Positions 7,248-14,225 of a stretch of DNA of 23,062 nucleotides are shown here, piece by piece; the stretch's first letter is position 1; every line of letters begins with the position of its first letter. The notes beneath the pieces are model-generated. The model did not search any database, was not told the origin of the DNA, and saw nothing but the letters and a program-made list of their open reading frames with translations. The stretch lies in the NCBI GenBank assembly GCA_903839905.1, contig CAIMDX010000019.1, positions 1-23,062 on the forward strand, read 5' to 3'. A program made the position numbers and the translations under genes. The DNA is from an uncultured bacterium. GTDB lineage: Bacteria > Patescibacteriota > Minisyncoccia > Minisyncoccales > JAQTVQ01.

Positions 7248-7604
7248 TTAATTAAAACAAGGAGTTGTAAAATTAGGCCAATCTTTTAAGCAAAAAGAAG
7301 AATTTTTAACGCTATTAGGCACCTTTATTTCTTCTTTCCTAGAGCTAATCCACTTTAAATATTTTTCAAAGAGATCCCAATATTCTTTAGGGGCTGGCCT
7401 ATTTAATACTTCATCGTCCAGATTATTCTTTATTGCATTTTCTACATAGCCAGCTACTGCTTCAGTAATTTGAGCCAAAACATCTTCTTTCGTTGCCGCC
7501 TCTTCAACAATATCCAAATCCAAACAAACAGCAGTATATTTGCCTTTTTCAGGAAATACGAAAATCCTGGCTAAGCCATGTTTTTTAGTGTTTGATTTGT
7601 TCAT
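7248..7604 (-). CDS. HicB-like antitoxin
   Basis: This 118-residue protein has an N-terminal HicB-type partial RNase H fold: ARIFVFPEKGKYTAVCLDLDIVEEA (12-36), then a helix (TKEDVLAQITEAVAGYVENAI). The beta-strand, C-L-D-L-D turn and long helix match HicB/DUF1902-type antitoxins. No ribbon-helix-helix or helix-turn-helix DNA-binding domain is evident in the C-terminal third, which is Lys/Ser-rich and ends in Cys-Phe-Asn. The antitoxin is first and toxin second, the reverse of the classical hicA-hicB order. It is transcribed from a strong promoter (7618-7646) with a 13-base gap from the -10 box to the ATG. Its partner gene follows by two bases. Confidence 0.72.
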   Translation of the reverse strand: MNKSNTKKHGLARIFVFPEKGKYTAVCLDLDIVEEAATKEDVLAQITEAVAGYVENAIKNNLDDEVLNRPAPKEYWDLFEKYLKWISSRKEEIKVPNSVKNSSFCLKDWPNFTTPCFN

Positions 7605-7613
7605 ATTATATTT

Positions 7614-7715
7614 TTATATTATAACCCAATTAAGAAAAGATGTAAAACGATAATTTAACCTTCTTTGGTGCTTCCGCCTAATTTTCAACTTCTTAATGGT
7701 TTTTCTTTTATCCAT
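7614..7715 (-). CDS. Possible 33-residue basic peptide (doubtful)
   Basis: A short frame runs from an ATG at 7715 to a TAA at 7614, encoding MDKRKTIKKLKIRRKHQRRL and then a hydrophobic end. More than half of the first 19 residues are Lys, Arg or His. It follows the GC-rich foldable element on the same strand and overlaps the hicB promoter. There is no ribosome binding site. It may be a leader peptide or a chance frame. Confidence 0.15.
   Translation of the reverse strand: MDKRKTIKKLKIRRKHQRRLNYRFTSFLNWVII
7618..7646 (-). promoter_or_regulatory. Promoter of the hicBA-like pair
   Basis: On the minus strand, TTTACA (7646-7641) and a perfect TATAAT (7623-7618) lie 17 bases apart. The start would be near 7611, seven bases before the ATG at 7604. 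The octamer ATATTATA occurs twice on the plus strand (7603-7610 and 7616-7623), 13 bases apart, and could be an autoregulatory site. Confidence 0.65.
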
Positions 7716-7726
7716 AGATTTAAAAA

Positions 7727-7828
7727 TTTGGGAAGCCCGCTTGGCCCGATAAAGAGGGCGTCGGGCGCCAACTGCACATAACTACTTTATCTATTCGCAA
7801 CGACGATTACTCCTTCCGTCTTCCCAAA
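7727..7828. ncRNA. Candidate structured RNA in the hicB upstream gap
   Basis: The 7605-7948 gap contains no confident gene. Within it, TTTGGGAAG (7727-7735) and CTTCCCAAA (7820-7828) pair perfectly and enclose about 84 bases. Inside, TTGGCCCGA (7741-7749) pairs with TCGGG-CG-CCAA (7761-7771) around an 11-base loop, with a two-base bulge. A competing pair is GATAAAG (7748-7754) with CTTTATC (7785-7791). The block 7730-7775 is clearly GC-richer than the AT-rich gap around it, the usual mark of a folded RNA in such genomes. I do not recognise a known family (tmRNA, SRP, RNase P, 6S, common riboswitches). The strand is undetermined; the flanking genes are on the minus strand. Confidence 0.3.
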
Positions 7829-7926
7829 AGATTACCTTTGACAGTCTTTTCAACCTATCTAGCTATTACCGTTGATTTCCGTATTTTTAATAAATTTCCT
7901 GCTTGCGAAATAAAAACAATTCAGTT

Positions 7927-7969
7927 AAAAAAAACGATAAGGAGAATACTATTTCACTTCTATCTCCTT
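7927..7969 (-). terminator. Terminator after the PD40-repeat membrane protein gene
   Basis: On the minus strand, AAGGAGA (7969-7963) pairs with TCTCCTT (7945-7939) across the stop codon. ATCG and eight T residues (7934-7927) follow. The loop is large (17 bases), so strength is uncertain. Confidence 0.5.
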
Positions 7970-8911
7970 CCATAAAAGATCGTTATCCAATCTGACACCG
8001 TAACCGATTTTATTGTTGCTGATAAAAACAGGATCGGAATAAGGAATCCCTTCTATTTTCTTTTCTTCGCCGTTTATTACTAAAAACTTATCCTTGCCCC
8101 TGGTTCCGATATAGGCAAGGCGGCTAAAGTCGGGAGAAATTACCAGCTCTCCTATAGAATCGTAAGGGATAGGCGACTCTTCGCCGTCAAGAACAAGAAA
8201 TTTATTTGCCCCAAGCGTTGCCGCGTAAATCAATCCTTCGCCGTCAGCACTGAAAAACGGCTCTTTAATTAAAGAATCATATTGCTTGCCGGGATTAGTG
8301 TCAAAAATCACTATTTTCTTTTTATCTTTCGTTGCAACGCAGGAAAAATGGCTGCCGCTATTGTTAAATTGGCAATTACTAACAGCATCATATCCTTCGC
8401 TTCTCAACTCGTTAAGCAAGATAAATTCCTGTCCGCCTTTATCCGCGACCCAAAGAACTTTTTTGCCGTCAGAACTGAAATGCGCTTCTTTCAGCTGATA
8501 CTCTGCCGGTATTGCCACCAGCTTCGTACTGGTTGAAATGGAAGAAACGGCGGAATCTTCAAGCAAGCTGTTTTGCTGGCTTGAAGACGCTGAAGATCCT
8601 TGAGAATCGGTTGTAGTCTGATCTTCAAAAGAAACATTAGGTCTTTCTCTATTTATCTTTTGGTCAAGATACCAAAAACCGTAAGCTGCCCCTCCCAGCA
8701 TTGAAAGAATAAAAAAAACGATAAAAAATTTTTTCAAAAAAATAGACAATTTACTTTTTACACGATCTGGATGGATAGAACTACTTTTTGCCAAAGCCGC
8801 TTCCACTTCCAAGGCCAGCCAGCCAGCCTTGACCAACTCATTCTTGATCTGGTTTCCGGTCATGCCGCCAGCCTTAGCCTGGCTTATATATTCAGAAAGT
8901 CTTTGATCCAT
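7949..8911 (-). CDS. Membrane protein with N-terminal helical domain and TolB/PD40-like repeats
   Basis: This 320-residue protein has three parts. Residues 1-42 are a small helical domain (LSEYISQAKAGGMTGNQIKN, then AGWLALEVEAAL). I associate this kind of domain with many membrane proteins of candidate-phyla bacteria; it is probably cytoplasmic. Residues about 60-82 form one transmembrane helix. A Ser/Thr/Gln-rich linker (92-128) leads to an extracellular beta region (about 130-320). Four roughly 45-residue units there share the pattern F-S-x-D-G...Y/V-A...G...F-L-V, as in WD40-like/TolB (PD40) propellers. Four units are fewer than a usual six- or seven-blade propeller. It is divergent from the L,D-transpeptidase gene across 91 bases, suggesting an envelope role. 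The exact function is unknown. Confidence 0.7.
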   Translation of the reverse strand: MDQRLSEYISQAKAGGMTGNQIKNELVKAGWLALEVEAALAKSSSIHPDRVKSKLSIFLKKFFIVFFILSMLGGAAYGFWYLDQKINRERPNVSFEDQTTTDSQGSSASSSQQNSLLEDSAVSSISTSTKLVAIPAEYQLKEAHFSSDGKKVLWVADKGGQEFILLNELRSEGYDAVSNCQFNNSGSHFSCVATKDKKKIVIFDTNPGKQYDSLIKEPFFSADGEGLIYAATLGANKFLVLDGEESPIPYDSIGELVISPDFSRLAYIGTRGKDKFLVINGEEKKIEGIPYSDPVFISNNKIGYGVRLDNDLLWKEIEVK

Positions 8912-8917
8912 ATTTTC

Positions 8918-8945
8918 ATTATACTAAAAAATCGCCATATGCAAA
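8918..8945 (-). promoter_or_regulatory. Promoter giving a leaderless transcript for the PD40-repeat protein
   Basis: On the minus strand, TTTGCA (8945-8940) and a perfect TATAAT (8923-8918) are 16 bases apart. Only six bases separate the -10 box from the ATG at 8911, so transcription would start at or next to the start codon. Confidence 0.5.
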
Positions 8946-9002
8946 ATCCCATAAAAACATTGAGACAATTTTAAATTTATGATAAGGCTAAATTGACTCA
9001 AA

Positions 9003-10465
9003 ATGATCAAAATTTCCTCAATTTTTATTATATTTCTAACCATTATCGCCAGCTTTTTATTTTATTTAGAATTAAGCCGGGCAACCGCCCCCGAATACGC
9101 CAATTCTTACGCCGTTTCCCCTGTTTCTTGCAGCTGCCACGAGGGGATTGGAACGGAAATAAAATTCAATTTCACTCCCGGCAATAAAGCCAAAAATAAA
9201 ACGCCGCAATATGAAATCCAAGAGTTTCCGGAACAAGGAAAAACAAAAATCATTTTTCATAATGTCGGACTAATCAAAGACAACTTCAACTACGATGAAA
9301 TCGTTAATAATCCCCTGCTTAGCAATTTGGATTACAATCTTGAGGGCTCGGACCTTGCGGTTGAGATAGAAAGGAAAAACGCTTATCTTCCCGTAGAAAT
9401 CATTAAAAAAAAATCAGTTGTTATAATCTTTTTAAAAGCAGGGGGCCAAAACTATCCCACAATCACGGAGCAAAAACCAGCTGACAACTCGGCCGTTTCT
9501 CCAAGCTTTAAAAAAATCAGCTTTAAAGCGGAGCTGAAAAACCCGCTAAAAAAAGTTATCGTGCTTTTCCAAAATAATCCCGTGAATTTAACGGCTGCGG
9601 CCGTTTCCGGTTCGTTGAACCAATATCTTTTTGAATTCAAAACTAAAATAGAAAAAGACAAAGAATACCAGCTAAAGGCTATTGTCACAGACAACCAAAA
9701 CCGAACCAGTATTACCAGCTGGTCTTTTGCGGGCCAAATTCCAGTTGAAGCAACTTTGGGCAAAGACCGTTTTAAATATCTTGGCTGGTGGGGACAGATC
9801 AATACCGATAATATAGCGGTCAGGCAGGAGCCTACTGCTTCCTCAACGCAAGTCGGATCATTCTCTTCGGCCAACAGGGTTAAGGTCCTGAATGAAGTCG
9901 CCGGACAAGAGGTCAACGATACGAATACTTGGTATGAAATAGACGGCGGAAAGTACCCGCACTCTTATGTCTTCTCCGAGTTTGTCACCCCTATGCCCCA
10001 GCCGCAACCGCCTAAAAAATTGGCGATCCCTGAAGAAGTACAAAAAGGGGATTACTGGATAGATGTTGACATCACTAAAAAAATACTCACTCTTTTCGAT
10101 TACGACAAACCGGCGCTTGTCACCTATATAGCCACGGGCAGAGAAGAAAATCCCACCCCTACCGGCACCTTCAGAGTTTGGTACAAATTAAGAAAAACGA
10201 CAATGAAAGGAGGGCCGCCGCTGGTCAAGCAAAAATACGATCTTAAAAATGTCCCGTCCGTGATGTATTACAATGGCTCTTATGCCGTGCACGGCGCCTA
10301 TTGGGGCGACAAATTCGGAACGCCGCAAGCGCAGGCTGTACCAATGCCACTCAAGGCGACGCCGCCTTTATCTTTGAAAAAACCAAACCGGTTCTTGCCT
10401 TAGACAAAATCTCTTTATTTTCCTCAAAAGATAATCCAGGAACCGTGGTCTACAACCACGATTAA
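9003..10465 (+). pseudogene. L,D-transpeptidase (YkuD family) with SH3-like domain, interrupted by a one-base frameshift
   Basis: This is a cell-wall enzyme that cross-links peptidoglycan through 3-3 bonds. Residues 4-22 are a signal anchor. An Ig-like region spans about 155-245, an SH3-like domain about 262-335 (WWGQINTDNIAVRQEPTAS) and the YkuD domain from about 350 (DYWIDVDITKKILTLF). The catalytic region begins as HGAYWGDKFG in frame, but the frame then leaves the family pattern and stops at 10403. One base further back (-1 frame) the DNA reads NAASAGCTNATQGDAAFIFE and ends at 10465. That restores the S-x-G-C-x-N motif with the nucleophile Cys, so one base is missing near 10316-10321. It may be a sequencing or assembly error, a real mutation or recoding. 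As read, the protein lacks its active-site Cys. Confidence 0.88.
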
Positions 10466-10483
10466 TTCCTCTTTCACACGCAA

Positions 10484-10511
10484 AAAAGCCGGGCAATCCG
10501 CCCAGGCTTTT
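10484..10511. terminator. Bidirectional terminator between the L,D-transpeptidase gene and yqeY
   Basis: AAAAGCC (10484-10490) pairs with GGCTTTT (10505-10511), and GGGC (10491-10494) with GCCC (10500-10503), around AATCC with one bulged A. A T-run of six follows on the minus strand and four on the plus strand. It separates two convergent genes. Confidence 0.75.
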
Positions 10512-10536
10512 CCAAAATTTTGTCTGCCTGCCTTTT

Positions 10537-11037
10537 TTATTTTCCTGCCAAAAGTTCTTTCACGATCTTGCTCACCAAGTTTCCGTCAGCTTTGCCCTTG
10601 GTGGCCGGCATCAGCGCGCCCATCAGCTTGCCCATATCTTTGGCGTCTTTGGCTCCGGTTTTGGCAATGGCATCAGCAACCAATTTTCTGATCTCGTCTT
10701 CGCCCATCTGGACCGGCAGATAAGCTGATAATATTTCCAGCTCCGCTTTTTCCTTTTGGGCCAGCTCGGGACGATTGCCTCTTTCATATTCAAAAGCCGC
10801 TTCTTTCCGTTTTTTAGCTTCAGAAAAAATCACATCAACTATCTCCTGATCGCCCAGCTCGCTTTTCTTGACCAGCTCTTCCTCGGATAAATTCGACTCC
10901 TTGCCTGCGGCTAAAGCTCTTTTATTTATGCTTTTATTGTTTATGGCCGAAACCAACATCCTTAAAGTAGAAACCTTACTCTCGTTTTTCTCTTTTTGAG
11001 CGGCAACCAATTCGCTTTTTATTTTTTCCAGCATCAT
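10537..11037 (-). CDS. yqeY: GatB/YqeY domain protein
   Basis: This 166-residue, mostly helical, soluble protein has the YqeY architecture. An N-terminal helical bundle (MMLEKIKSELVAAQKEKNES, then STLRMLVSAINN) precedes a GatB-tail-like domain. Conserved stretches include AEKAELEILSAYLPVQM-like (about 107-120) and GAKDAKDMGKLMGALMPATKGKADGN-type residues near the end. The family resembles the C-terminal tRNA-binding tail of GatB and is thought to act in tRNA or amidotransferase biology, but its exact role is unknown. It often sits next to rpsU, as here, 72 bases downstream of it on the same strand. Met2 is an equally good start. Confidence 0.93.
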   Translation of the reverse strand: MMLEKIKSELVAAQKEKNESKVSTLRMLVSAINNKSINKRALAAGKESNLSEEELVKKSELGDQEIVDVIFSEAKKRKEAAFEYERGNRPELAQKEKAELEILSAYLPVQMGEDEIRKLVADAIAKTGAKDAKDMGKLMGALMPATKGKADGNLVSKIVKELLAGK

Positions 11038-11042
11038 ATTAC

Positions 11043-11080
11043 AAAAAGAGCCGCAAACCTCTAAAGAAGCGTACGGACTC
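11043..11080 (-). terminator. Hairpin between rpsU and yqeY
   Basis: In minus-strand RNA, GAGTCCG (11080-11074) pairs with CGGCTC (11053-11048) with one bulged T, extendable by two pairs. TTTTT follows at once. It lies just before the yqeY start, so it may terminate rpsU or attenuate read-through. Confidence 0.42.
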
Positions 11081-11109
11081 TGTAAATTAACTTATTAAAA
11101 GCTAAAGGA

Positions 11110-11346
11110 TTATCTTCTTCTGGGCTTTTTGACGAGCTTCCCCTGCCTTTTCAGCAATTGATACTCTTTCTTTTTAGCCTCGCGTATCACGGCCGCCCTT
11201 TTCTGCAGATTCTCGCTTTTTGTTCTGACCGCAAATTTTCTTTTTCTGACCTCAACCAAAACTCCGCTTCTTTGAACGGCTTGATTAAAGCGGTAGATCA
11301 AAGATTGAGAACTTTCCTGCTTTTGTCTTTGGACTTTAATGCTCAT
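11110..11346 (-). CDS. rpsU: 30S ribosomal protein bS21
   Basis: This 78-residue, strongly basic protein of the small ribosomal subunit acts near the mRNA 3' end-16S rRNA pairing site in initiation. The family pattern is clear: ESSQSLIYRFNQAVQRSGVL (11-30), then EVRKRKF, then a long Lys/Arg-rich helix ending KKPRRR. Length is in the bS21 range. It starts 11 bases after the hisS stop, so it is probably co-transcribed with hisS. No Shine-Dalgarno motif is visible before it. Confidence 0.93.
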   Translation of the reverse strand: MSIKVQRQKQESSQSLIYRFNQAVQRSGVLVEVRKRKFAVRTKSENLQKRAAVIREAKKKEYQLLKRQGKLVKKPRRR

Positions 11347-11357
11347 ATTTTTTGTTG

Positions 11358-12728
11358 TTATTTATTTTCTTGCTGCAATCTTTTCTTAACTTCTTTTATT
11401 ATATCCTTTTGATCAACAGTGGTTTGCTGGCCGTTTTCCATATTGCGGATGATTATTTCTCCGTCCAAAGCCTCTTTCTGCCCTAAAATCAAAGTGTATT
11501 TGGCGCCTAATCTGTCAGCGCGAGCCAATTGATTTTTTAAAGAATCCCGGCCGAGCGATTCGGCCACTCTGATCCTCTCTTTGCGGAAATCTTCCAAAAG
11601 CCTCAATGTTTTTCTTTTCGCTAAAATTCCTATTTGGGCTAAAAATACTTGCACGACCGGCTCGTTCGGCTTCATCTTTCTCGCTTTCATAGCTTCAACC
11701 ACCCTTTCAACTCCGATTCCCCAGCCGCAAGCCGGAATATCCCCTCCTCCTAATGATTTTGCTAGTTTATCATAACGGCCTCCTCCTGCCAAGGACCCCA
11801 ACTGTAATTCCTCTTTTTCTTCAACTTTTGGAGCTTCAACTGGCACTGCGCCTTCTGCGATAATTTCTTCTTCTTTTTTCTCCGCGACTTCTTTTTTTAC
11901 CGGGGCCAATTCCACCTCAAAAACCGTGTTGGTGTAATAATCAAAACCTCTGACCAAATGAGAATCCAAAGTATAACTGACTTTTATCTCGTCTAAGATC
12001 TCCAAAACCTCTTTAAAATGCTGATGGCATTCCGGGCAGAGATAGTTGATTGTTTGCGGAGCTTCGGCCAAAATCTGGCGGCACTTTGCGTTTTTGCAGT
12101 CAAGAATTCTTAAAGGATTTGTTTTAATCCTTTCCTGGCAATCGGAACACAATTCGCTTTTTTTATTTTTCAAAAAACTTAGTAATATTTTTTTGTAGAC
12201 CGGACGACAATTGGAATCTCCTATTGAGTTTATTTTAACAACCAAATTCTTAAAGCCCAAATCTTCCAAAATCGCGGTTAAAATCAAGATAATCTGAGCA
12301 TCGGCAATCGGACTCTTCTCTCCCAAGAACTCCACGCCAAACTGATTAAACTGCCTATAACGGCCAGCTTGCGGCCTTTCGTGACGAAAAAAAGGACCGA
12401 AATACCAAAGTTTTACCGGCTGGAGCCAAGTATGCATGCCGTGCTGGAGGTAAGCTCTCATAATCGGCGCAGTACCTTCTGGCCTTAAAGCCAAAAGATC
12501 TTTGCCTTTGGTGCGCAAAGTGTACATTTGTTTTTCCACTACTTCGGTCGCCTCGCCTACGCCTCGCGAAAAAAGATCAGCCATCTCCAAAATCGGAGTA
12601 TCAATTTTTTCAAATCCGTAAAAATCAAGTATCTTTTGGCCGGTATTGTATATTTTCTGGTAATAAAATTCGTCTTGAGGCAAAATATCGTGCATTCCCG
12701 AAGGGTTCTGAAATTTGTTTTTCTCCAT
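11358..12728 (-). CDS. hisS: Histidyl-tRNA synthetase
   Basis: This 456-residue class II aminoacyl-tRNA synthetase charges tRNA-His. Class II motif 2 is FRHERPQAGRYRQFNQFGVE (114-133). The histidine-binding motifs are LVRGFDYYTNTVFE (258-271) and GGGRYD (315-320). Motif 3 is near GWGIGVER (335-342). The anticodon-binding domain occupies about 358-456. A Cys-rich insertion domain (C194-x2-C197, C211, C216, C231-x2-C234) matches many bacterial HisRS. An unusual Glu/Lys/Ala-rich low-complexity stretch at about 274-308 separates the two histidine motifs, a place that is normally a short turn. The enzyme should still be active. It lies between lepB and rpsU on the minus strand. Confidence 0.97.
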   Translation of the reverse strand: MEKNKFQNPSGMHDILPQDEFYYQKIYNTGQKILDFYGFEKIDTPILEMADLFSRGVGEATEVVEKQMYTLRTKGKDLLALRPEGTAPIMRAYLQHGMHTWLQPVKLWYFGPFFRHERPQAGRYRQFNQFGVEFLGEKSPIADAQIILILTAILEDLGFKNLVVKINSIGDSNCRPVYKKILLSFLKNKKSELCSDCQERIKTNPLRILDCKNAKCRQILAEAPQTINYLCPECHQHFKEVLEILDEIKVSYTLDSHLVRGFDYYTNTVFEVELAPVKKEVAEKKEEEIIAEGAVPVEAPKVEEKEELQLGSLAGGGRYDKLAKSLGGGDIPACGWGIGVERVVEAMKARKMKPNEPVVQVFLAQIGILAKRKTLRLLEDFRKERIRVAESLGRDSLKNQLARADRLGAKYTLILGQKEALDGEIIIRNMENGQQTTVDQKDIIKEVKKRLQQENK

Positions 12729-12782
12729 ATATAATATATTGGCTAAAGCGCTTACGAATTACGGCCGATTAAGAATCAAAAA

Positions 12783-13355
12783 TTAATAGCTGGGAGCGAC
12801 TAATCCGCCCAAAAACTCCGGCAAAGAAACCTGTAAAGCCGACCGGCCGATGATGTTTTGCTCGGGCAGAATTCCCCAGCGGCGGGAATCAGAAGAAGCA
12901 TTACGATTATCGCCCAAAACAAAATATTGGCCCTCTTTCAAAGTTACAGGAGAAGTATTGTCTAAATTTTTCCAGGTTTTGATAAAATCATCGGAAAGAT
13001 AGCCAGACTCGTTGAGGATTGAAACCTTACCATTTTCGGAAACATAAATTTGGCCATCTTTAATTTCCACGGTTTCGCCTGGCAGTCCGATAACGCGCTT
13101 GATATAGCGGTCGGCGGGATTGTAAGGATATTTAAAAACTATCACATCCCCTCTTTCCGGCGTATGAAATCTATAAGAAATTTCATCAACGATCAGATAA
13201 TCTCCGGTATGGTAATTCGGCTCCATTGAAGCGCCCTTCACGACAAAAGGCTGAAATAAAAAATAACGGATCGGCAAAACAATCGCCAAAGCAATAACTA
13301 CTATTTTAAAAACATCCAATAAAAAGAAAGAAAAAGTTTTAATTTGTGTGTCCAT
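12783..13355 (-). CDS. lepB: Signal peptidase I
   Basis: This 190-residue membrane serine protease removes signal peptides from exported proteins. A single N-terminal transmembrane helix (about 12-30) is followed by GASMEPNYH, with nucleophile Ser43. RYIKRVIGLPGE follows, with general base Lys86, and then GDNRNASSDSRRWG. All signal peptidase boxes are present and in order. The open frame continues upstream to a TTG, but the -10 box of a good promoter lies there. The ATG at 13355 is therefore preferred, giving a transcript with almost no leader. hisS follows on the same strand after 54 bases. Confidence 0.95.
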   Translation of the reverse strand: MDTQIKTFSFFLLDVFKIVVIALAIVLPIRYFLFQPFVVKGASMEPNYHTGDYLIVDEISYRFHTPERGDVIVFKYPYNPADRYIKRVIGLPGETVEIKDGQIYVSENGKVSILNESGYLSDDFIKTWKNLDNTSPVTLKEGQYFVLGDNRNASSDSRRWGILPEQNIIGRSALQVSLPEFLGGLVAPSY

Positions 13356-13364
13356 AATGGTTGT

Positions 13365-13393
13365 ATAATACGGCAATTTTTCCGCTTTGGCAA
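13365..13393 (-). promoter_or_regulatory. Promoter of lepB
   Basis: On the minus strand, TTGCCA (13393-13388) and TATTAT (13370-13365) each match five of six consensus bases and lie 17 apart. The start would be near 13358, two or three bases before the ATG at 13355. This decides the lepB start against the upstream TTG. Confidence 0.62.
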
Positions 13394-13454
13394 GGGAAGT
13401 GATATGATAGTTTTAAGCTATCCTTACTTGAAATTATTTGGACTTATTTAGGCT

Positions 13455-13580
13455 GAAAAGCCCCAATGACCAAATCACAATGCCCAATAAAATCCTAAAT
13501 CCTAATGACCAAATATTTCGTTTTAAGATTTTGGGATTTGGGGCTTGGTTGGGCATTGGACATTGGGGTTTGGGATTTTC
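13455..13580 (+). repeat. Palindromic intergenic repeat, copy A
   Basis: It begins GAAAAGCCCCAATGACCAAA and ends GGGGTTTGGGATTTTC. The left arm is built from CCCAATGACC/CCCAATGCCC modules. The right arm is built from their complements (TTGGGCATTGG, CATTGGGG). The whole can fold into one long imperfect hairpin with its apex near TTTCGTTTT. It fills most of the lepB-pth gap. The remaining bases of that gap (13597-13634) show only the palindrome TTAGTTAACTAA and no clear promoter. Confidence 0.85.
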
Positions 13581-13596
13581 TGCCTACCGGCAGGCA
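13581..13596. repeat. 16-bp near-palindrome TGCCTACCGGCAGGCA
   Basis: It abuts the right end of repeat copy A. The exact reverse complement (TGCCTGCCGGTAGGCA) occurs at 22210-22225. The arms TGCCT/AGGCA pair around CCGG-containing bases. Two exact 16-mers in 23 kb is not expected by chance, so this is a small dispersed REP-like element. Confidence 0.6.
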
Positions 13597-13634
13597 TTAG
13601 TTAACTAAAAATTTGAAATCAAGAACTCACTACT

Positions 13635-14225
13635 ATGTTTATAGTTGTTGGTCTCGGTAATCCCGGGCAAAATTTGGAAAAAACGCGCCATAATATAGGC
13701 TTTCGCGTTTTGGATATTCTGGCCAAGGCAAACGGGCTGGCTGAATTTAATTTATCAAAAAAATATAACGCGCTGGCCAGCGAAGGCTTTTTAGGCCAGG
13801 AAAAAATAATAGCTTTGAAGCCCCAGACTTTCATGAATGTTTCGGGCATTGCCGTAAAAGCCGCGATAAAAAACTTCAAATTGAAACCGGAAAATTTAAT
13901 TGTCATCCACGATGACGCCGACCTATTAATAGGGTCTCTGAAAATATCAAAAAACCACGGTCCGGGCGGACACAAGGGCGTTGGTTCAATTATACAAGAA
14001 TTAAAAACCCAGGATTTCGCCAGGATCAGGATCGGCATAGCGCCGGCCCAATTGCAAGACGAGAAGAAAAGATCCGGTCTGAAAAATTTCGTGCTAAAAA
14101 ATTTCACAGCCGAAGAAGAAAAAATACTAACCAAAATTCTTGATAAAGCCGCGGAAGCAGTAAAAACCATTATTGAGAATGGAGCGGATGCGGCGATGAA
14201 TAAATATAACGAAAAGCCCCAATGA
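13635..14225 (+). CDS. pth: Peptidyl-tRNA hydrolase
   Basis: This 196-residue esterase recycles peptidyl-tRNAs that drop off ribosomes. It starts MFIVVGLGNPGQNLEKTRHN, with catalytic His19. FMNVSG follows at 66-71 with Asn68, then HDDADL at 92-97 with the catalytic-site Asp, and GPGGHKGVGSI at 109-119. In the last motif a Lys stands where E. coli has Asn114, a substitution that may be tolerated. The final residues EKPQ and the TGA stop come from the start of palindromic repeat copy B, which overlaps the gene end. It is the first gene of a plus-strand run of four. No Shine-Dalgarno motif is visible. Confidence 0.96.
   Translation: MFIVVGLGNPGQNLEKTRHNIGFRVLDILAKANGLAEFNLSKKYNALASEGFLGQEKIIALKPQTFMNVSGIAVKAAIKNFKLKPENLIVIHDDADLLIGSLKISKNHGPGGHKGVGSIIQELKTQDFARIRIGIAPAQLQDEKKRSGLKNFVLKNFTAEEEKILTKILDKAAEAVKTIIENGADAAMNKYNEKPQ

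Noticed and set aside
7727..7828. Possible tRNA, tmRNA or SRP RNA
   Set aside because: There is no T-arm GGTTCRA, no tmRNA reading frame or 3' acceptor, and no SRP apical motif. The closing stem resembles an acceptor only by length.
13356..13376. TTG start extending lepB upstream
   Set aside because: The extension covers the -10 box of a good promoter; the ATG at 13355 fits signal peptidase length.
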